Shown here: one piece after another, positions 27,455 to 39,809 of the stretch | Numbering within the stretch: the first letter of the stretch is position 1 | Layout of the letters: each line of letters begins with the position of its first letter | Assembly: GCF_052324685.1 (NCBI RefSeq) | Contig: NW_027506905.1 | Coordinates: 1,245,035-1,309,034 of the forward strand | DNA: 64,000 nt | Direction of reading: 5' to 3' | Origin: Brachyhypopomus gauderio | Lineage: Eukaryota; Chordata; Actinopteri; Gymnotiformes; Hypopomidae | Program-made: the position numbers and the translations under genes | The notes under the pieces: model-generated | What the model saw: only the letters and a program-made list of their open reading frames with translations | What the model was told of the DNA's origin: nothing | Databases searched by the model: none

Positions 27455-30400
27455 TGCGTGCGTGTGCAGCGATTTCTCAGACAGAGTTTAGTGCTGGTGG
27501 TCTCGCGCCCCCACTTGGCTATATACAATAGATCCCACGTGCACAGGATATGTGGCTCAATCACAAGTTCTTCACAGGTAAGAACTATTCTGAGCCTTTA
27601 GACTGTCCATCCATCATGGCCTCTCAGATATAACTGTTCTATAACTGTTCTCTGCATTTCCTGTTTATAGTGACCATCTTACTACAGACTGAATCAGTCT
27701 GTAGGTGTGGTGTGTTCTTAATGTAATTAATGGAGTTCTAGCTGTGTCATTCTGTGTCAACTGTTGTAGGTGCGGTATTCGTCAGGGCGAGGTGGGGGGC
27801 GAAAGGGCTTTTTGGGGGAGTTCTTAGACAACTTGAAGCAGGAGTTGAGCAAGAACAAAGAGATGAAGGAGAACATCAAGAAGTTCCGTGAGGAGGCTAA
27901 ACGCCTCGAAGAATCGGAGGCCCTCAAGCAAGCAAGGCGGAAATATGTAAGAGTGCTGTTTACGTCAGCATTACACGTATTACTTTTAATTAAAACTAAA
28001 CATTCCTCCCAGCTTGATTACTGTAACTTATAGGCATGCCTTAAGGGCATTACCGGTAAAACCATCCACTTTATCCAATTTGTTCAAAACTCTGCTACCA
28101 GAATTCTATGGCATGTTTGAAAATCTGCCCACATCACTCCTATACTCCTATCATCTACAATGGCCTGTCTTAGTTCGCAAAACTTTGCACAACTCAAACT
28201 TGTATTGCTCACCTACAGATTCCTGCACTGTTGTCTGGTTGTCTTGTCTTATCTCTGAGTGTATGTCTTGTTTCTTGAGTTGTTTCTGTATGCTTTGTGG
28301 AAAGTGACCTTGAGAAAAAGAGGATATACAAATTAAATGTATTATTATTGTTGTTATTATTATTATTCTTAATAATACTTTGTACTTATACCAAAAGCCA
28401 AATTAGATTACCAGCAATGATGATGGATCCTGCATATATTTTGAAGTCACTAGAAAACTGTATACTCCTTTCTTAGTATTTTTGTTTTATTAGAATATCT
28501 GTTTATGAAATGAAAATGTGATCACACAAGTAACTTTGTTCCCCAATCTATGTGTTGTTATCCATATTATATTATTTGTCTACAGAAAACTATAGAGTCT
28601 GAAACAGTGAAGACATCAGAAGTCCTAAAGAAGAAGTTAGGTACATTATCAGAGACGGTGAAGGAGGTAAGTGCACCAACGTGTTTGGAAAGGGTGGTGT
28701 GTTTCACAAGAGGGTGGTGAGGGTGGTGTTTCCCCTCATACCAGAGGGAGTGCCATTATACTGAGTCTCAGCATGACTGTGATTCGGTTGTGTTTCCAAA
28801 AATAATCTTGTCCAACCGCATTACTTGGTTGGAGCTAACTGTTGTGTAATTAATTACATCCCTACCTATGATTAACTGCACAAGAACCATGTTTTGCATT
28901 TATTGAAATGAATAATGCCTAGACGTATCTACCTCCTTCAGGTATGTGCACTGCATCTGAATGCGATGATCACGTGTTCTGATTCGCCGTAACCTTTTAG
29001 ACGTTTGGCGGTGAAGATAGCGCCACGTAAAGGTCGGGTCCGTGTGCTTGCAGGGCCTGGAGGAGGTTGGCCGCACGGACATCGGAAAGAAGATTAAAGA
29101 AGGGGTGGAGGAGGCGGCGAAGACCGCCAAGCAGTCGGCGGAGAGCGTCTCCAAGAGCGGAGAGAAGCTCGGCAAGACCGGAGCCTTCAGAGCGATCTCG
29201 CAGGTCGGGCGCTAGACGGACGAGTTCTGAAGATGTACTAGAGGCAGCTCCTTCTTACCATTCTTCCTTGTATTAGTCAGTTACTGTTGATTCTCTGTTA
29301 TGTGTACCTGACGGGTAATCGTTTCAAACAGCAATGATGTGTGTTAGATGGACTTAATGTTCCACATTTACCTTCCCCAACGTTCTTGCCCATTCCCAGT
29401 TCCCAAAACACTTTAACCAAGAAACCTGAATACCTGCTACAATTGTGTGGGTTAGGCTAGAGTAAAAAAAAGAGACTATCTGGGGGTGACTTGGGGCTGG
29501 TTTGGAAATGACTGCACTAATTAATTCAGTTTTACAGACAAAAGGGAGCTAACACAGGGTCAGTTTTTTCCGTGTATGTTCTAGTATACAGAGTAGGTCA
29601 GTGGTGTGAGTTGCTTTCTAAATATACGCTTTCTGTGATCTTTGCTCCTCAGGGTATGGAGAGTGTGAAGAAGGAGATTGGTGATATTGGCCACAGTGGG
29701 GCTTACAGACCACCCACTAGATTAAGGAAGAGAAGCGAATTCTCATCCAAAGCATCGGGCACTGACAACAAGGTCTTCGATGCCAATGAGTATGTATGAG
29801 TATGTATGAGTATGTATGAGTATGTATGAGTATGTATCTTACTGTTCCCCTTTGGTCAAGTTCTCCTTTCTGGAATATTACGGAAATTAGATACTAAACT
29901 TGGTGTCTTATTTACATTTTCAGTATTTTTGCCATTGTTATGTCGTTTTCATATGTTGTCCTATGTAGATTATATTTAATGTTTGCCTGTATGTCTGTGT
30001 TTTCAGAGAGGCAATGGGTGTTGTTCTTCACAAGGACTCAAAGTGGTACCAACAGTGGAAGGACTTTAAGGACAACAATGTAGTTTTTAACAGTAAGGCC
30101 GACGTTCTGTGTTTTCTTTAATATTTTTGGTGAAATATACTCAGAGCTGTGATTTTTGGAGCGTGTCGAACCAAATCATTTAGTCTCCCACTTTCTGGCT
30201 GCAACTTGTCTGTCTGATCTTGTACAGTGAGGTAGTGGAAATGTGCAGTGAGGTAGCAGAAATCATCTCAAAGCTCCTCTCAGCTTCTGAGTAGTGTGTT
30301 TGTCTCATTATGCCATATATTTGTACAACCGCGGTAGCTAACGCTTACAGAGTCAAGTAGCAGTGTGAAAACCCATGAGGACTGCCGTTATAATGTGCTC

Positions 30401-33400
30401 ATACATTAGAAATCCTGTGATGTGGCTACACTTTCTTGGGAGGGAGAAGTACCCAAGAATGCCTTTCACATTGTATTTGATGTGTCATCAGCAGATGGCA
30501 CTGTAGCACTGTTTCCAAGCTGCTTTCTCCTGTCTTCTCAATCACATTAGAGGAGACAGATTGCCTTTGTCAGAGGAAGCTTGCTGGATAAATGCCAGTC
30601 TTCGAACAGGGTCTAGGTTTGGGTCATTAGTCTTAATCCCAATTAAGTCCAATCATGGAGCACTCTGTAATGTACACTAGCATCCCATTGGCTGTGCTAA
30701 GAGTGGGTAGACAGCTGCAGCATGTAAAGCTGCTGGGTTTGACATTTTGAAGCATATCCAGTGGGTCGGCCATGAGTAGGATTAATTCTGAATGGGGTAA
30801 AGCGTATTGTCTCAAGTACGTCTTGGCAGGATCTGGGTTTTCCAAGCCATACAGTGGGACTTTGAGAACTTGTAATAAATTTTAATCAGCCTGATAACAT
30901 AATGGAGTTGAGTTACTATGGTTTAAACTTTGGCCCGGTTCACTCCCATTAAAAGGCAAAATAGTCATAGTCAGCATCTAGAGGAGCTAGGAATCTAGAG
31001 GAGCTAGGAATCTAGAGGAGCTAGAAATCTAGAGGAGCTAGAAATCTAGAAGTCCACTAACCTTCCCTCTACAGATCACACACAATTGGGCTGAAAATGT
31101 TAAAATTGTGGGCGGACAGGTTTAATCTGTGACCTTTCCTTTTAACAAGGTTATTTTTTCCATTTTTTAACCTTTTAACAAGGTTATTTTTTATGCTGCT
31201 ACAGTTGTGCAGTCCAGTCACGGTGCCTTACACGTGAAGCTTGGGAAAAGTGGATGAACCCTGCCTGTGAAATGACCTTTTCTGTTGCCATTTGCAGGAT
31301 TCTTCGAAATGAAGATGAAATATGATGAGAGTGACAATGCCTTCATCAGAGCGTCTCGCGCCGTCACGGACAAGATGACGGACCTCATTGGTAAAGTGGC
31401 TCCAGTGGCTACAGAGGCTACGCACTCAGAGAAAGCTGATCAAATGGCCTTTGTCTTTTATATAGTCCTCATTAAATGGTCAGGAAGAGCTAATCAGCAT
31501 TGTTCTTCTGATGTAAACACAAGTCTGTAAGGCTTTTGTAGTGATTGATCATTATTTATTGTAGTAAATTCATTTTATGGTCTGTAACTGTGTCTTTTGG
31601 ACCTGTGTCGTCTGGTAAAAGTACTGCAATGCAGGGTGGTGGGAAGCTCTTCAAGTTTGCTGAGATTTGCCATCTGGGTAAAGATGTTGGGGAGGCAACC
31701 AGCTACATAGTCTGCCGCTAGAAAATTTGTATCAATAAAAAAATCCATCAGTCAGGCTTAAGGACATTTAACTTCAGAACTTTTTCACTATGGAATTTAG
31801 AGGCCGGATGGGGAAAGCCAGTGAATAATGCCTCATCTCTGCAGTTATTTGATTCACTTGAAGGGTTTAAAACAAGTTCCCCTTGGACCAATGCGAGGGA
31901 CGTTTCCATCAGTGATATTCTCTGACCAGGCAGCATAGAAGTCTTGAAATCATGACTAGGCATTTTTGGACATGTGCATAAAAAAGACAACAGGGCCTTT
32001 TAAAAACATAGGCCCTGTATATATATATAAAACCACATCTCTATTCAGGTGGGTTGTTTTCCAAGACGGAGATGTCTGAAGTCCTCACAGAGATCCTGAA
32101 GGTCGACCCCAGTTTTGATAAGGACTCTTTCCTCAAACAGTGCGAGAAAGACATCATCCCCAACATCTTGGAAGTGAGTGACCTAGACATTTGTTCTTGG
32201 AGCAACACAAAAATGTTTCCAAGTGCGCTTGTAAAACGTCCATCCAAATGTTCCTCTCTGTCCATAGGCTATGATTCAAGGAGACCTTGAGGTCCTGAAG
32301 GACTGGTGCTATGAAGCTGTACGTAAAACATCCAGTTACTCACTAACACAGTAAATAGGGTTTGATTATTCATGACATTCATGACATTGGTATGGACAAG
32401 AAGGTGATTTGAACTTTTCCTTTTGTGTTTGTTTTGTAGACCTACAGTCAGCTTGCACATCCAATCCAGCAAGCCAAAGCAATTGGACTACAGTTCCACT
32501 CAAAGATTCTTGACATTGACAACATAGATGTGAGTTTGGCTAGAAACGAATTTTTTTTATTGGCAATGATGCATTTTCGACAACACCAGATGTTATATAG
32601 TACTGCCTTGCTATTGCAGTATTTTTAGTTTTATATGACAAACAAATCACTGGCAGTTTATAAAGTAAATCCTTTTGTATTCGAGTAAACAGCTTTCCTC
32701 TCAAGAAGTTTGCTGTTTACCTCTCTGTCAAAGCAGTTGTTGTGTTCAAGGCACGGCTCGTTAACTACGCTCTCGTTGTGTTTGAGCAGCTGGCCATGGG
32801 GAAGATGATGGAGCAGGGGCCTGTTCTCATCATCACCTTCCAAGCCCAGCTGGTCATGGTAATCCGCAACCCTAAGGGCGAGGTGGTGGAGGGCGACCCG
32901 GTGAGTACCGACGCAGCCACACCAGAACCGCATCCGGCACAGTGAGGTGGAATTCAAACTGTTAGCTGTTAGCCGTGCTAGCCCTTTGATGAGTGGCACT
33001 GATATATCAGTGTTTACAACATCAAGTAATTGAAGTAGTTGAAGTAATTGAAGAAAGCGCTGTTTATTTTGAGTCTGGAACCCACTGAGAACTTCAGAAC
33101 AATTCCACGAAGCTTCTGCCTTATTTGGGCTGAGGTTAGTGAGGTGGAGTAGAGCTGCTTTGGCAAGAAACACGATGTGTTATAAATCTGACATTACAAC
33201 GGTCTGACAGACCCTGAGGGGAGGGGTGCCAGTCTTGAATGTAGAGGCTCTTTTAATAGATCAAGGCAAGGACCAAGAGCTACACATTTCAGAGTTTTGC
33301 AAACATAGCCAAGGTTAGGTCATTTTATTGCTCTTGTTACATTTTTTTTTAGATTGGAAGATGACTTTTATATTTATAAAAAGTCATTTATACAGAATGC

Positions 33401-33596
33401 ATATTTAAAGTGTGTCAAAGGCTCATTTTTACTCATAAGTGTTTATGTGTACGTTTGCCTGTGTGTCGGTACTCAGGAGAAGGTCCTCAGGATGATGTAC
33501 GTGTGGGCTTTGTGCCGGGACCAAGAAGAGTTCAACTCCTATGCAGCCTGGAGATTGCTGGACATTTCAGCCTCTAGCACAGAGCAGATCCTCTGA
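26740..33596 (+). CDS. timm44: Mitochondrial import subunit TIM44 (complete)
   Basis: Matrix-side peripheral inner-membrane subunit that tethers mtHsp70 to the TIM23 channel in the import motor. Thirteen exons: 26740-26769, 27470-27577, 27770-27946, 28586-28666, 29054-29203, 29653-29789, 30007-30092, 31298-31390, 32049-32173, 32268-32318, 32440-32529, 32790-32900 and 33477-33596. They total 1359 nt, 452 aa, the length I remember for human TIMM44. The N-terminus (MAASLCQCYQRFLRQSL) is basic and free of acidic residues, as expected for a matrix presequence. Residues about 50-195 are Lys/Glu-rich coiled coil (FLDNLKQELSKNKEMKENI). The conserved C-terminal domain (about 225-452) includes KWYQQWKDFKDNNVVFNRFF, DWCYEATYSQLAHPIQQAK and GKMMEQGPVLIITFQAQLV, ending SASSTEQIL. 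The exon-6 donor lies in a tandem repeat, and exon 2 follows a (TG)n tract. Confidence 0.97.
27420..27450 (+). repeat. (TG)15 before the timm44 exon 2 acceptor
   Basis: TG tract followed by cgcgtgcgtgcgtgtgcag and then exon 2. The true pyrimidine tract (ctccctctttttctc) lies about 50 bases upstream of the AG. Confidence 0.93.
27965..28370 (+). mobile_element. Degenerate L2-like LINE 3' end
   Basis: Lies in timm44 intron 3. The translation SSQLDYCN matches a stretch typical of the end of L2-clade reverse transcriptase ORFs (LDYCNSL...LP). After frame breaks it leads to a tail of the type gaccttgagaaaaagagg...tacaaattaaatgtattatt, ending in a (TTATTA)n-like run, as L2-type elements do. Strongly 5'-truncated and decayed. 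Confidence 0.65.
29787..29838 (+). repeat. 10-bp tandem repeat over the timm44 exon 6 donor
   Basis: Five copies of a 10-bp unit (tgagtatgta) start in the last bases of exon 6 (AATGA|gtatgt) and run into the intron. Each copy recreates a TGA|GTATGT donor-like site, and use of any later copy would add an in-frame TGA. Confidence 0.95.
30978..31052. repeat. 17-bp tandem repeat
   Basis: About four copies of a 17-bp unit (atctagaggagctagga/aa) in timm44 intron 7. Confidence 0.9.
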
Positions 33597-34211
33597 GAAC
33601 TTCCAACAAACACACACAGACACACACACACCTCCACACACACACACACACACCACCCAAGGGTTAGAAAGGAGGAAAGCATCAGTACACACCAACGTAC
33701 CTCCGTCTGGGAGTACATTATAGGGGCTTCCGGTCCAGTCAGCCCGGCCTTGACCACCAGCTGGTGCCACGTGGACCTCCCCCAGAAGCCTGCCTGGACT
33801 ATGGGACCTGACTGGCCACCCTGAACACAGGTGCTGCCTGTGTTCTGTCGTTGGATTGATACTAATGTCACACGGTTGGATGTGCAGGTGACTCTCCAAT
33901 GACTATCCTGAAATAGAGAGAAACTCCATGTGTTCAGTTTCTGGCACTCAGGAGGGAGTCAGTGAAAAAATAAATGGTAAATCAGTGCTACTTTTACAGA
34001 CTGAGAAATCGAAAGTCACGGTTCAGGGAGATTTACTAACTTTTGCTACACTGAGAGAAAGCTCAAGGGACACAGAAACCTACAGTTACCAAGGCAACCT
34101 CTGTAGCCTTGTCAATATTTTTGCCCAAACTAACTCTTTAAAGACATTTCTTAGCACCTATCAAAATAACTGAGATTTGTATAAAGTAACTAATCCTATG
34201 ATTTAAAATTA

Positions 34212-34217
34212 AATAAA
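34212..34217 (+). terminator. timm44 proximal polyadenylation signal
   Basis: AATAAA about 615 bp after the stop; a second one lies at 34828-34833. Confidence 0.5.
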
Positions 34218-34827
34218 GTATTCATGATCTTTATTGGATATACCAAGACATAAGAACACTTATGTCAAACTAACATAAGTTAGGACGGTCCCTAGATTCA
34301 GACGGTCCCTAGATTCAGACAGAGAGTCTGGTGTGTGTTTGTCATGCATTATCTGCATGCGGTTTCCTAACGGGTTCTGATGTGTGAAGTAGAAGCCGAA
34401 TGTCAGTCATCTTTCATGCAGCGCCTCAGTCAGCGAGTAAGTGTTCAAAATGTTCAGCATAAAGTCCCGATGCCACACTTGACACGTGTCAGAAGGCTAT
34501 TTGAACACACTTCATATACGCACCGGAGCAGACTTGATTCACCTTTTCCGACCTCACTGAAGTGGTCATTTGGTTTCATTGTGAGATGATTTATGAGAAA
34601 TTCCCCTTTTCTGAGGCACAGTCACGGCTTTACCCAGCTTCTCCATCTTACGGCGGGAGGAATCTCCCTTGAAAAGTGCTGTATTTATGACCTGGGAAAA
34701 CCAATGAAACATGGGGTTATTTGCCAAAATGGGGGACGTGCCCTTTTGATGCCTGCCTTACCATTGTACATGCGGAGTACAGATTGGACCTGAATGAAGT
34801 TGTATTGTGGGTGCACTTTTCCAATCC

Positions 34828-34833
34828 AATAAA
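34828..34833 (+). terminator. timm44 distal polyadenylation signal
   Basis: AATAAA in ccaataaagcttcag, about 1.23 kb after the timm44 stop. Confidence 0.45.
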
Positions 34834-34840
34834 GCTTCAG

Positions 34841-37800
34841 TTATGTGAGGCTAACGAATGAGCCCACGTTGTCGATATTGGCGATGCCTTACTTACACTG
34901 ATCATCCCAAGATGGTGGATGTACACCTCATTAGCAGATGAACAACACTACAAACAGCAGACAGGTGTCTGTAATCCTTATATCAAACACTGCTCTAGCT
35001 GCAAAACACAGATGTCCTCCACTGCTAAATTCCACGATATGCAGAGTAAGGGGCACATGCTGTTTGGTGCATGAGAATAGGGGGGGCTGTAGCATGTAGG
35101 CGGGGTCAGATTCATACCCACAGCCATCGTGGGTGGGGGCCTGATGAACAAGGCGGTGCGTTCATCCGTCGCTGGGCTTGGCCCAGGCTATTAAGGGCCT
35201 GTCTGCAGTGATGAATCCCCCTGCTGGGAACGGTCTGCTGAGACCTGCAGCTCCTGGTCACCACCCCCATCCCTCTGAGCACGACCTCGAAAAAGTTCTC
35301 CACCGGTGCCGGCAAACGACCCAGTCCTCCGCAGTCTCGCCCGGCGTTCAGCGGAGCATCAGCGTGTTCATGGATATTGGTTCTGATGTTCATGGGTGTG
35401 CACGCGGGCAGAGCCAGCAACGGGTTTGGAACTAATGAGAGGGCCTGGGTCTGGATAACAAGCTCACAGTGTGAAGGTAATTAGAATAAGCAAGTACATA
35501 TGCAAGCGTCACAAGCCATTCGCATGCACACACGCCCCTTAATGAGAGCTTATCTCGCTATTTTCTCAGGCCCACACAAACAGACCATAACTCATGCGTA
35601 TGAGAATAAGGCAAAATCATTGTTATTTGTCTGACGAATGTTGAATTGATCTAAAAGTTTACCATGACAAATTCGTCGAAGCGTTTTGTGATTGAGAAAA
35701 AAACGCTCCAATCCAATGGAAAAAAGACTTGGGTTTGTTACTTTCATTTTATTATTCTTATGATGCTGTATGTGCTGACCAGCCATTTTGATTTCTTCAG
35801 CAATACTGCATTTTTGAGACAATATTAATACCAATATATGTATCCTGTCACAAATATGTGCATTAATTTTTTAATTTTGCTACTACGAATTCCCATAGTT
35901 TCACATGGAAGTATTAAACGTCAAAAGAGTTTTGCGGATGAAGCAGAGGGGTCAGTGTGGTCATGAATAATTCCTCCTGTAGCCACACACAGTTGAGGTC
36001 ATCACTACATCCAAAGCGAAAGCCTGCTAGATATTGGAAGTGTGTGTTGCAGGAGAATGCCATGAAATAAAAACCACACCTCTGACCGGTTCTGAAAGGC
36101 AGATGGAAGATAGAGACGTGCAGAACTTCGAGGATTGTGTATTAGAGGCACGTTGTCAGTACTCCAGTACCTAACAGATGGTGGATTACAGGCATGTAAC
36201 GCTCGTATGACACTCGTGTCGTAATTTAAGCTGATCACACCCGGCATGGATGCCACCTCTAGCCATAATGGCAGATTATTTACGAGAATCTATTATTTTG
36301 GTCGTCAAGGCAACAGTGGCAAATGCTGTTTGTATCGATCAGCTGGTCTCCTGCCTGCTTGACCACACGTCGTTTGTGGCTTTCAGGAGAACAGTTTGTC
36401 ACTGGATTTAAGGCAGAAAGTAGATCTGCCTGGGACACACACTCCGGACACACACTCCGGACACACACTCCACACTGACCTGATTTCTGAAGGTGCTCAA
36501 CACACCACAGCTCTCTGGTTGTAAATCCGAGCTCTCACACCACTACAACCACAAATGGCTTCATAAGTCGTGCGAGAGTGTCACCCACTAAGGGAACACC
36601 TTCATAAATATCTGACATGATAACGGCGTTATGGAAGAGTACATCTTGATGTCAAAAGTTATTTCTCAGAGACCCAATTCCATTGACATCTGTGATGTAC
36701 TGTATGTTTAGCACCTACTTGAGAGCCCTTTTTTGTATTATGACAAATTAGTTTTGGTAGCCCATGGACTCAGAAAAATGACACCTGCATTCAATAAAAA
36801 GAAAAACCCACATGAATGCACAAATTTTTCAGTCAATTAAAATTCCTTACATAAGAGAAGCTCGATGGGGCACCTGCACAGTTTCTTGTCTGCTCTGCCC
36901 CAGCACACCTGATCCAGCTTGTGATGGTCTTAATAATCACCTGGATTACGTATTGGCGACAGAGTGAACCTGAAACTGTGCGGGGCCGTGGTTGTCCAGG
37001 GGACGACTTGAGAAACATGCAATTAGCACAGAAGGTGTGTGAGCCCTGCACAGCCTTCTGGGGACTGTTTGGAAGGTGCAGTGGGAGAAATGTCTCCAAG
37101 GAACAAGCAGAGAATGAATTCGCATTCATCAGCCCTCACAGCTGCGTGCGCGTGCGTGTGTGTATGTGTGTGTGCGCATGTGTGTGCGTGTTTGTGTGTG
37201 TGTGTGCGCATGTGTGTGCGTGTTTGTGTGTGTGTGTGCGCATGTGTGTGCGTGTTTGTGTGTGTGTGTGTGTGCGTGTGTGTGCTTGTCTGTGTGTGTG
37301 TGTGTTTATGTGCATGTGTGTGCGTGTTTGTCTGTGTTTGTGTCTGTGTGTCTGTGCGCGTGTGTGTGTGCGCATGTGTGTGCGTGTTTGTCTGTGTGTG
37401 TGTGTTTCTGTGTCTCCTCCTCAGGGCTGGGTCATGACCGAGACTCTATGCTGGCCCTGGCTGTCATCCACCAGTGACGCTTTGCTCTGCTACAGTGACG
37501 GCTCCTCTATACATATATAAACTACAGCCAGAAGCAATGGGGCCAGTTTCACCACAGACTACATAAAGCAAGCATAAAATGCCAAAACATGGCAAATCTT
37601 GTGTGGTATGGTTTGGGGACATAGATACACAGTAGATACATATCTATCTACTGTGTCTTCATTTTCTTACAAGCAAATTAATGAGAAAGTAGACAACACC
37701 TTGAAACCTAAAGGTCTGTAGGGCATTTGTATAGTAAAATCAAATCAAAATACATTTTCAAACTGGTTTGAATAAGTTAAACATCGTGCCCTTAAAGTCT

Positions 37801-38160
37801 GCTTTATTTTGGCATGTTCCTGCTTCGTGACGCCTTTGTTATTGAAAAACAGTGGAGTGACACGTTAAGACTGAGTAAAGCATGCGAGACGAGAGTCTCG
37901 AGACCCAGAGAAATCCCCTGGGATAAGATCCTGTCAGATTACATGGGTCACAATCACTATTATCTGGGCTGAGTTTTCCCAAGGACTGTCAATTCCCTTT
38001 TAACACACGCTGTAATAGGTACAATGATGTCAGCTCTGCAGTGCTTCTGGGAAACCATGCCCTGGATAGAAGGACTCTAAAAATTTCAGTGTGGAGGGAT
38101 TGGATGTCTCTTAGTGATCTTACGTTTGATGCCTCTGCTCGCAGGGAGTTCCCTGTATTA
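34841..38160. other. Gene-free region, first part
   Basis: No protein gene recognised. A GC-rich island at about 35105-35440 stands out from AT-rich flanks without a recognisable product. A long compound TG tract occupies 37141-37412. Everything else is unremarkable unique DNA. Confidence 0.5.
37141..37412. repeat. Compound (TG)n/TGCG microsatellite, 270 bp
   Basis: A higher-order block (tgtgtgcgcatgtgtgtgcg, then tgtttgtg) repeats several times within the TG tract. The Cys/Val and His/Thr open frames on the two strands are artefacts of this repeat. Confidence 0.95.
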
Positions 38161-38163
38161 TTG

Positions 38164-38650
38164 ACCTGTATGTGTGCGTGTGCATTTACATTTACATTTA
38201 CATTTATGGCATTTAGCAGACGCTCTTATCCAGAGCGACTTACAAAAGTGCTATGTAGTTGCTTGGAATCTCCAAGGTAGAATAGATAGTCCTGAACACA
38301 AGGTACTCTAAGCTGGAAAAACCACTAGACGAAAGTCAAATGATACCTAACAATTATACCTGAATATACACATCCCCTGAGGAAAAAGACAGTAAACAAT
38401 TCCTATAACCCAATTATGCACAATACCTGAGGAAAGAGACGATAAAGCACAATAGACAAAGCATAATTATGCAAAGTGCACTTGAAAGAGGTGGGTCTTC
38501 AGTCGGCGTCTGAAGACAGCAAGTGACTCCGATGTTCGGACACACAAGGGAAGTTCATTCCACCACCTTGGAGCCAGGACAGAGAAAAGTCTGGATGCTT
38601 GTCTCCCATGTGTCCTGGATGATGGAGGGTCAAGACGAGACATACTTGAG
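38164..38650 (+). repeat. Dispersed teleost repeat
   Basis: It starts with reiterated tttaca and atttatggcatttagcagacgc...tccagagcgacttaca, and ends with gtgggtcttcagtcggcgtc...ccaggacagagaaaagtctg. I recognise both parts as very common in fish genomes, probably from a DNA transposon, but cannot name the family. No open transposase frame. Confidence 0.65.
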
Positions 38651-38679
38651 GCAAGCGCCGCTCAAGCCAACTGCAACAC

Positions 38680-38730
<51 letters not shown>

Positions 38731-39030
38731 CGTATAAGCAACAGGTGTATTTTTGCTCTTGAAGGCCACAGACATTCAACTACTCTGTACGAATTTAACG
38801 TGTGGTCCAGGACTACTATTTCAAACCAGATATGTTCACAGGAATAGCCTTATGCTGATCTGAGACTAGTACATCGTCACTCTTCCAGTGGACTACACTG
38901 TATTTGGGGAGGGAATCATCTGATTCTGTATCAGTGATTAACGGTAGGCCTATGTATGTAGTGCCCTGTGGTGTCTGGCGGAATAAATAGCCGCATTAAG
39001 CGTGTTGCAATTGGCTTGAGCGGCGCTTAC
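38651..39030. repeat. 380-bp segment bounded by 30-bp inverted repeats
   Basis: Positions 38651-38680 and the reverse complement of 39001-39030 agree at 28 of 30 bases (core aagcgccgctcaagccaa). Similarity stops sharply at both edges. Between them are a (TG)n tract (38681-38728) and about 270 bp of unique DNA with no open frame of note. It may be a MITE with terminal inverted repeats or a foldback structure; no clear target duplication is seen. Confidence 0.75.
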
Positions 39031-39347
39031 AGGCCTATGAAACGTGCAGGCCGGCGGAGCGGCTCTCCTGCGCCGTGATGAATGAGCTCCACTCCTCCGT
39101 TAAGCATATTAAAGTCGGATCGCCTGATAGATGGCGCGATGAAGAAGAGGAGGAGGAGGGAGATAGAGAGATCTGCGAATCGCGCGACACCTTTGATAAA
39201 ATATGAAAAGGGAGGAAATTAAATCCTAGACAAAAATATAAAAATAATCCTTGGTTAGTTTTTCGCACACCGATGACTGATTAGAAGAACAGACCCAATC
39301 TGAATGTTTAATGACGCAGTCCAGGATTGTGCCTAAATAAGAATAAT

Positions 39348-39349
<2 letters not shown>

Positions 39350-39413
<64 letters not shown>
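39350..39413. repeat. (AAT)21 microsatellite
   Basis: Perfect trinucleotide tract in the gene-free region. Confidence 0.95.
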
Positions 39414-39414
<1 letters not shown>

Positions 39415-39809
39415 TTCTGCGCGATCTAGACAATAGGTGAAAAGACCCGCAGTTCCCAGCGCCTGTCAGAGGAGCGTGGCCTTAAAACATGTCAGAAAGA
39501 AAGATCGTTCATCCGATGGAGTCGGTGACTTCTCGTGTGATTGAAGGAGACCTCATCAATAAGAAACATTGGTTTAGTTAGTGCCGGATCCATTGGGCCG
39601 CCCCAGTCACCTGCGACACTCCTCCGCTCACGAGTAACGCCTTCTATTATTGATGCGCTGTGGCCATTAGCGCTTCATTTCAAACTAGAGGTAATTACAT
39701 CCAAAATGTCATTTGATTAGTTAACTGTCATTTTAGACTCTGAGAATAAATTGCTTCTGGGCTGTTCTAATATAACCTTGACACATTATTCTTGTGATTT
39801 GTTTTTCAG

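Larger units (their letters stand above)
33597..34840 (+). other. timm44 3'UTR
   Basis: No separate gene seen. Two poly-A signals (34212-34217 and 34828-34833) suggest UTRs of about 0.65 or 1.25 kb. A CA tract lies just after the stop (33609-33652), and an 18-bp sequence (ggacggtccctagattca) is duplicated at about 34285-34320. Confidence 0.55.

Noticed and set aside
31748-31990. 80-aa minus-strand frame in timm44 intron 8
   Set aside because: No family resemblance, antisense to a well-defined gene, no splice or promoter signal.
36921-37520. Cys/Val-rich 199-aa frame
   Set aside because: It is a compound TG microsatellite.
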